The translations under genes and the position numbers were made by a program. From JAOACQ01 sp049968515 (lineage in GTDB: Bacteria > Spirochaetota > Brevinematia > Brevinematales > JAOACQ01), in contig JBMFQR010000035.1 of assembly GCA_049968515.1 (NCBI GenBank), forward strand, positions 1 through 19,789: a stretch of DNA of 19,789 bases, given 5' to 3'. The notes below the pieces were generated by a model that did not search any database, had not been told where the DNA came from, and saw nothing but the letters and a program-made list of their open reading frames with translations. Shown here one piece after another: positions 15,575 through 19,789 of this stretch (within the stretch, counting starts at the first letter, position 1; every line of letters begins with the position of its first letter).

Positions 15575-15601
15575 TTATCGGAAATATATTAAAATTCTTG
15601 A
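15575..15601 (-). promoter_or_regulatory. Sigma28 (FliA)-type promoter of fliL
   Basis: On the minus strand TCAAGAAT (15601-15594), an 11-base spacer and TCCGATAA (15582-15575) match the sigma28 consensus; TCAAG is a common -35 form and the -10 box is identical to the one before fliY. The predicted start near 15567 gives a leader of about 27 nt. It lies in the 72-base gap after alaS, so flagellar genes get their own start within a housekeeping run. Confidence 0.75.
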
Positions 15602-15612
15602 CTTATAAAAAT

Positions 15613-18240
15613 TTATCTGAGCGCATTTAAGACAATCTCCCTTGCCAAAGTGAGTGCTTCATCTACTTTCTCTACATCTTTGCCACCTGCCTGTGCAAAG
15701 TCGTCTCTTCCGCCGCCACCACCTCCCAAAAAACTTGCAACCTTCATTGCAAGCTCTTTCGCCTTTATGGAAGACGAGAGATTTTTTGTTACCCCACAAA
15801 CTATGCTTGCCTTTCCACCAACCGTAGAAATTAGTAAAATCAATCCCTTTTCAACCTTCTGTTTGAACATATCCACAAGGTTTACAAGATCCTGTTGCGG
15901 TTTATCCACTCTCATTATGAGTAAACCAGCTTCTTTATAATTATCTATCTTTTGGAGAAGGTTGTCAAGTTCTTTTTCAAGAAAATTTTTGTTTAATTCT
16001 TCTATTTCTTTTTCTTTCTGTTTGAGATTTTCAAGTATAGAATTTATCTTTTCCGCTATTTTTTCTTTCTTTACGTTTAAAAGCCCAGAGACCTCATTTA
16101 AGATATAATAATTATTTCTATAGCTTTCAAGTAATGTAAAACCTGTTATGGCTTCTATTCTTCTTGTTCCAGCAGAAATGGATGTTTCATCTATAATCTT
16201 AAATAGCCCTATCTCTCCTGTATTTCGGACATGCGAACCGCCACATAGTTCTTTTGAGTAACCTTCAACCTCCACGAGCCTTACAATCTCACCATACTTT
16301 TCCTCAAAAATGGCTACTGCACCGCTCTTTATTGCCTCTTCTTTTTTCAGGTATGAAATTCTAACCGGTAGAGCAGATAGTATTACTTTATTTACTTCAT
16401 TTTCAACCATTTCAATCTCTTCCCTGCTCATTGCCTTTGAGTGAGTAAAGTCAAATCTGAAGCCATCCGGCCCTACAAGTGAACCGGCCTGTGCAACATG
16501 GTTGCCTAAAATTGTTTTGAGTGCCTTATGAAGCAGATGTGTGGCAGTGTGGTTTCTTGCAATTGCCTCTCTTTTTTCTTTTTCTACTTTGAGTTTTACT
16601 TTATCATTTTTTCTAAAACTTCCCTCTGTCACTTTTCCTATGTGAATATAAACGTCTTCGAAGATTTTTGTGTCAGAGACCTCAAATCTGCTATCATCTT
16701 TTATAATTTCTCCTTTATCGCCAACCTGTCCACCCTTCTCTCCATAGAAAGGTGTTCTATTGACAATTATTATTCCATTGCTTCCAGTCTTCAGTTCTTC
16801 CACCTCATTTTTATCTGCAATCAACATTAAAATATTGGCTTCATCGGTGTATCTTTCTTCTCCGGTATATTCTGTTTTTAAGTCTTTTCCCTTGAGAATT
16901 TCAATATTTACAGCCTCTCCTTTCCAGTGTGCCCTTGCCCTTTCTTTCTGTTCCTCCATAAGCCTTTCAAAGCCTTCTTTATCGAGCTTAAGCTTCTCAT
17001 CTTCTATCATACTTTCTATGAAATCAAGTGGCAAACCGAGAGAATCATAAAGCATAAAAACTTCATTTCCAGATATGACATTTTTGTTTTCCCTCTGATG
17101 CTTGTCGATTATTTCGTTAAGTTTGTCAAGGCCTCTCTCAATTGTTCTGAAAAAAGCCTCTTCTTCTGAATGTATTAGAGATTTCACCATTTCTCCCCTG
17201 TCTTTAACCTCTGGAAATACAGCTCCATACTTTTCTATGACTGATGATACCAGCTTGTAAAGGAAAGGCTCTTCAAAACCGAGATACCTTCCATATCTTA
17301 TTGCACGGCGGAGTATTTTTCTTATTACATAGCCTCTTCCTTCATTTGATGGCATTACACCATCTGCCATTGCAAATGTGAGTGAACGGATGTGGTCAGC
17401 AATTACACGTATGGGGGTAACTGTTTCTTGTGAAAGTTTTTTGCCACTGAGTTCCTGTATGGAAGAGATTATAGGGGCAAAGAGATCTGTCTCATAGTTA
17501 GAAATCTTACCCTGAAGGACACTAACTATTCTTTCAAGCCCCATCCCAGTATCAACATGCTTGCTCGGTAAAGGTGAAAGACTGCCATCTTCATTCCTGT
17601 TGTATTGTATGAAGACAAGGTTCCATAGCTCAATGTATCTAGCACATCCTCCATTGACTTCACATTTATGCCCCGGAATATGCTTTCTGTCACAGGCAGA
17701 TTCACCTCTATCAATGTGTATTTCCGAACAGGGTCCACAGGGACCTGTTGCACCCATTTCCCAGAAGTTATCTTTATCACCAAACTTTAATATATGACTT
17801 TTATCAATGTCGGTGATTCTTCCCCAGAGTTCATAAGCTTCATCATCTGTGTGATGAACTGTTGCATAAAGTTTATCCTTTGGCAATTTCCAGACCTCTG
17901 TAAGTAATTCCCATGCCCATTCTATTGCCTCTTTCTTATAGTAGTCACCAAAAGACCAGTTACCGAGCATTTCAAAGAATGTGTGGTGGTAGCCATCCTT
18001 TCCTACATCCTCAAGGTCATTGTGTTTACCTGAAACCCGCATGCACTTCTGTGTATCAGCAGCTCTCGTGTATTCCCTTTTTCCGGTACCTAAAAAGACA
18101 TCCTTAAACTGGTTCATTCCAGCATTTGTGAACAGAAGTGTTGGGTCATTTTCTGGAATCAATGAAGAACTCGGAACAATAGTGTGTCCTTTGCTTTTGA
18201 AAAAATCTAAAAAACTCTGTCTGATATCATCTCCGCTCAT
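15613..18240 (-). CDS. alaS: Alanyl-tRNA synthetase
   Basis: Charges tRNA-Ala and proofreads mischarged Ser or Gly; 875 residues, the usual length. The class II catalytic domain starts at once (PSSSLIPENDPTLLFTNAGM, 23-42). The editing domain has all zinc ligands: HTATH (His564, His568) and CGGSH (Cys666, His670). A coiled-coil linker (about 715-765) leads to the C-Ala/DHHA1 domain with the GGGGGGRDDFAQAGG motif near 839. An insertion rich in Cys and His (ACDRKHIPGHKC, then GGCARYIELWN) follows the CGPCSEIH motif; I recall similar insertions in spirochaetal enzymes. ATG at 18240 was chosen because GGGGAG precedes it and SGDDIRQSFLDFF starts the fold; the open extension of 31 codons overlaps trxB. 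It begins 13 bases after the trxB stop. Confidence 0.97.
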   Translation of the reverse strand: MSGDDIRQSFLDFFKSKGHTIVPSSSLIPENDPTLLFTNAGMNQFKDVFLGTGKREYTRAADTQKCMRVSGKHNDLEDVGKDGYHHTFFEMLGNWSFGDYYKKEAIEWAWELLTEVWKLPKDKLYATVHHTDDEAYELWGRITDIDKSHILKFGDKDNFWEMGATGPCGPCSEIHIDRGESACDRKHIPGHKCEVNGGCARYIELWNLVFIQYNRNEDGSLSPLPSKHVDTGMGLERIVSVLQGKISNYETDLFAPIISSIQELSGKKLSQETVTPIRVIADHIRSLTFAMADGVMPSNEGRGYVIRKILRRAIRYGRYLGFEEPFLYKLVSSVIEKYGAVFPEVKDRGEMVKSLIHSEEEAFFRTIERGLDKLNEIIDKHQRENKNVISGNEVFMLYDSLGLPLDFIESMIEDEKLKLDKEGFERLMEEQKERARAHWKGEAVNIEILKGKDLKTEYTGEERYTDEANILMLIADKNEVEELKTGSNGIIIVNRTPFYGEKGGQVGDKGEIIKDDSRFEVSDTKIFEDVYIHIGKVTEGSFRKNDKVKLKVEKEKREAIARNHTATHLLHKALKTILGNHVAQAGSLVGPDGFRFDFTHSKAMSREEIEMVENEVNKVILSALPVRISYLKKEEAIKSGAVAIFEEKYGEIVRLVEVEGYSKELCGGSHVRNTGEIGLFKIIDETSISAGTRRIEAITGFTLLESYRNNYYILNEVSGLLNVKKEKIAEKINSILENLKQKEKEIEELNKNFLEKELDNLLQKIDNYKEAGLLIMRVDKPQQDLVNLVDMFKQKVEKGLILLISTVGGKASIVCGVTKNLSSSIKAKELAMKVASFLGGGGGGRDDFAQAGGKDVEKVDEALTLAREIVLNALR

Positions 18241-18253
18241 TTTTCTCCCCTGT

Positions 18254-19210
18254 TTAAATTTGACATTGAAGGTGCTCAATATATTTTTCTGCATTATAAG
18301 CTGCAAGTGCCCCATCTCCGGTGGCTGTGGCAATCTGTCTTAAGGTTTTGACCCTGCAGTCACCAGCAGCAAAGATTCCGGGAATATTTGTCTGTAAATT
18401 TTCATCTGTAATTATGTATCCATTTTCATCCTTTCTCACATCTTTGATGAATGAAGTATTTGGAAGAAGTCCTACATAGATAAATAATCCATCTATATCG
18501 AGTAGGGATGTTATATTGGTTTTCACATTTTTTAATTTTAGTTTTTCTATTCTATTTTCTCCAAGAATTTCCTCAACAACTGTCTCAAGTAAGAACTCAA
18601 TTTTTGGATTTTCCATTGCCCTCTTTTGCAGTATTTTTACAGCCCTGAGTTCATTTCTTCTGTGGATTATATATAGCTTTTTTACAAACTTTGTAAGAAA
18701 TAAGCCTTCATCAAGTGCTGAATCTCCACCACCAACTACTGCAACAACTTTGTCCTTGTAAAGTGCACCATCACAGGTGGCACAGCTTGAGATACCATGT
18801 CCCCAGAATTTTTCCTCTCCGGGAACATTTAGTTTTCTGGGTGTTGTGCCTGTCGCAATTATTAAGGTTTTTGAATAAAATCTATTACTATTAGTTCGTA
18901 TAATAAAGCAATTTTTACCTTCGTCCTTTTTGATTTCTGTAACCTCCGAAAATTCAAAGTTTGCACCAAAATTTCTTGCCTGTTCTTCCATTTTTTGCGA
19001 AAGCTCAAATCCATTTATTCCTTCAGGAAAGCCGGGATAGTTTTCAATGTGGTCTGTTACAGCTGCCTGTCCACCTGCTCCAAGCTTTTCAAAAATTATT
19101 GTGTTTAACATCGCCCTTGAGGAGTAGATAGCAGCTGTCATTCCAGCAGGGCCCCCACCTATAATACCAATATCATAAAGTTTCTCTTCAGTAGCAGGAT
19201 TATATGCCAT
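18254..19210 (-). CDS. trxB: Thioredoxin reductase (NADPH type)
   Basis: FAD enzyme that reduces thioredoxin with NADPH; 318 residues, typical of the low-molecular-weight bacterial class. The N-terminal FAD motif is IGGGPAG (17-23), the redox-active pair is CATC (Cys143, Cys146), the pyridine nucleotide site is VGGGDSA (159-165) with HRR (183-185) suited to the NADPH phosphate, and the second FAD motif is GIFAAGDCR with the TATGDGALAA end. ATG at 19210 has AGGAGGC six bases before it; a further in-frame ATG nine codons upstream has no such site. It is the first gene of the trxB-alaS unit, divergent from tatA. Confidence 0.96.
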   Translation of the reverse strand: MAYNPATEEKLYDIGIIGGGPAGMTAAIYSSRAMLNTIIFEKLGAGGQAAVTDHIENYPGFPEGINGFELSQKMEEQARNFGANFEFSEVTEIKKDEGKNCFIIRTNSNRFYSKTLIIATGTTPRKLNVPGEEKFWGHGISSCATCDGALYKDKVVAVVGGGDSALDEGLFLTKFVKKLYIIHRRNELRAVKILQKRAMENPKIEFLLETVVEEILGENRIEKLKLKNVKTNITSLLDIDGLFIYVGLLPNTSFIKDVRKDENGYIITDENLQTNIPGIFAAGDCRVKTLRQIATATGDGALAAYNAEKYIEHLQCQI

Positions 19211-19225
19211 AATGCCTCCTATCTT

Positions 19226-19254
19226 ATTATATTTCAAAGTGGTGATTTTATCAA
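19226..19254 (-). promoter_or_regulatory. Sigma70 promoter of trxB
   Basis: On the minus strand TTGATA (19254-19249) and a perfect TATAAT (19231-19226) are 17 bases apart. The predicted start, near 19219, would fall on the ribosome-binding site itself (AGGAGGC, 19220-19214), so the leader would be only about 9 nt. Its -35 box is 10 bases from the -35 of the divergent tatA promoter. Confidence 0.6.
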
Positions 19255-19264
19255 ACTTTTAGGC

Positions 19265-19292
19265 TTGACAAAAATAAAATTGTCGTTAAAAT
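19265..19292 (+). promoter_or_regulatory. Sigma70 promoter of tatA-tatC
   Basis: TTGACA at 19265-19270 and TAAAAT at 19287-19292 are 16 bases apart. The predicted start, about 19299, lies directly before a long hairpin, with a leader of about 44 nt to the tatA ATG. It is arranged back to back with the trxB promoter. Confidence 0.55.
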
Positions 19293-19300
19293 ACTCATTG

Positions 19301-19327
19301 AATGGTGCTGTCCGGGACAACACCATT
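19301..19327 (+). promoter_or_regulatory. Hairpin at the tatA transcript start
   Basis: A 27-base inverted repeat centred on 19314: AATGGTG (19301-19307) pairs with CACCATT (19321-19327) and TGTCC with GGACA inside, with one c-a mismatch. It starts about two bases after the predicted transcription start and ends five bases before GGAGG. The following TTTTC is too short for a convincing terminator. It may be a 5' stabilising stem, an attenuator or a double-stranded operator; sequence alone does not decide. Confidence 0.55.
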
Positions 19328-19342
19328 TTCTGGAGGCAGATT

Positions 19343-19501
19343 ATGGGTATTGGATGGGGTGAACTTGTTGTAATTCTTTTGATTGCATTACTTCTATTTG
19401 GGGCAAATAGAATTCCAGAGATAGCAAGGGCACTGGGCAAGAGTCTCAAGGAGTTTAAAAAGGGCTTGAACGAGAAAGATGATGAGGAAAAGAAAGATTA
19501 G
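19343..19501 (+). CDS. tatA: Twin-arginine translocase subunit TatA
   Basis: Pore-forming subunit of the Tat system that exports folded proteins, 52 residues, short even for TatA. The membrane helix (about 5-19, GWGELVVILLIALLLFG) is followed by the FG hinge, the amphipathic helix RIPEIARALGKSLKEFKKG and an acidic/lysine tail. ATG at 19343 is supported by GGAGG at 19332-19336; an open extension of 26 codons upstream covers the hairpin and promoter and is not protein-like. tatC begins three bases after its stop. The single-helix plan fits TatA or the TatA/E class rather than TatB. Confidence 0.92.
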   Translation: MGIGWGELVVILLIALLLFGANRIPEIARALGKSLKEFKKGLNEKDDEEKKD

Positions 19502-19504
19502 CTT

Positions 19505-19789
19505 ATGGAAGAGAAAGAATTAACCTACTGGGATCATCTTGAGGAATTCAGAAGAAGGGTTTTATTCTGTATATTTGTCATTCTTTTTTTCTCAATAATC
19601 TCTTTTTTCCTGCTTGATAAGCTCTTATTTTTTTTAACCAGACCTTTAAGTGTTTATGGAATAAAACTTAATTACTTTAAGCCATATGAAAAATTCTTTC
19701 TTTATTTAAAACTCTCCTATGATAAAAGTCAAATTTTATCTACTCCAAAAAAGTATTCAAGCTGCTTTTATAACGAAATTAGAAAAATC
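19505..19789 (+). CDS. tatC: Twin-arginine translocase subunit TatC (partial)
   Basis: The first 95 codons of tatC, open at the window end. The N-terminal cytoplasmic motif YWDHLEEFRRR (8-18), first membrane helix (about 19-37), RPL turn (46-48) and FKPYEKFFLYLKLS segment (58-71) follow the TatC layout. Downstream, ILSTP (77-81) aligns without a gap to the ILSAP of E. coli TatC. The flanking residues (YDKSQ before and KKYSSCFYNEIRKI after) are polar where the second membrane helix is expected. Either this TatC is divergent or the last 75 bases contain errors. No clear ribosome site; coupling to tatA is likely. Confidence 0.82.
   Translation, partial: MEEKELTYWDHLEEFRRRVLFCIFVILFFSIISFFLLDKLLFFLTRPLSVYGIKLNYFKPYEKFFLYLKLSYDKSQILSTPKKYSSCFYNEIRKI

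Noticed and set aside
18241..18333. Longer N-terminus for alaS
   Set aside because: It is the antisense-free overlap with the trxB end in another frame; the family N-terminus begins at 18240 after GGGGAG.

Overview
The window reads as an ordinary AT-rich bacterial chromosome segment with dense, clean gene content: no IS, CRISPR array, rRNA or tRNA was recognised. The owner is most likely a flagellated, anaerobic, Gram-negative-type bacterium. Evidence is a FliM plus a FliY-type (CheC-FliN) switch protein, a lipoprotein signal, Tat genes and an NAD-linked [FeFe] hydrogenase. A Cys/His-rich insertion in alanyl-tRNA synthetase and the def-fmt-PASTA-rpe order point to Spirochaetota or a close relative. 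That placement is inference from remembered family features, not a database result.

Left block, + strand, about 148-8079. htpG has a good sigma70 promoter and is followed closely by a fliO-like gene and mnmA. A near-consensus promoter (TTGACT-17-TATAAT) then starts a tight run of def, fmt, an orphan PASTA-domain membrane protein, rpe and a lipoprotein M23 endopeptidase. Most of these genes overlap or abut. The run joins N-formyl-methionine metabolism to two probable cell-envelope proteins.

Middle block, - strand, about 8101-11629. A three-gene operon encodes a compact soluble hydrogenase: NuoE-like (hndA/hydC), NuoF-like (hndC/hydB) and the catalytic [FeFe] subunit (hndD/hydA). It has its own TTGACA-17-TAGAAT promoter and meets the M23 gene tail to tail. 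The NuoF-like subunit lacks the extra iron-sulfur domains known from electron-bifurcating relatives.

Right block, - strand, about 11734-19210. trxB-alaS-fliL-fliM-fliY-radical SAM run in one direction. Two matching sigma28 (FliA)-type promoters lie in front of fliL and fliY, so the motor switch genes appear to have their own flagellar regulation inside a housekeeping run. At the right edge, tatA and the start of tatC diverge from trxB, with back-to-back promoters and a long hairpin at the predicted tatA transcript start.

No wholly new system is evident. The best leads are the compact hydrogenase with a Ser in the proton-relay position, the FliY whose CheC-like motifs lack both Asn residues, the sigma28 promoters on switch genes, the tatA leader hairpin and the orphan PASTA protein.
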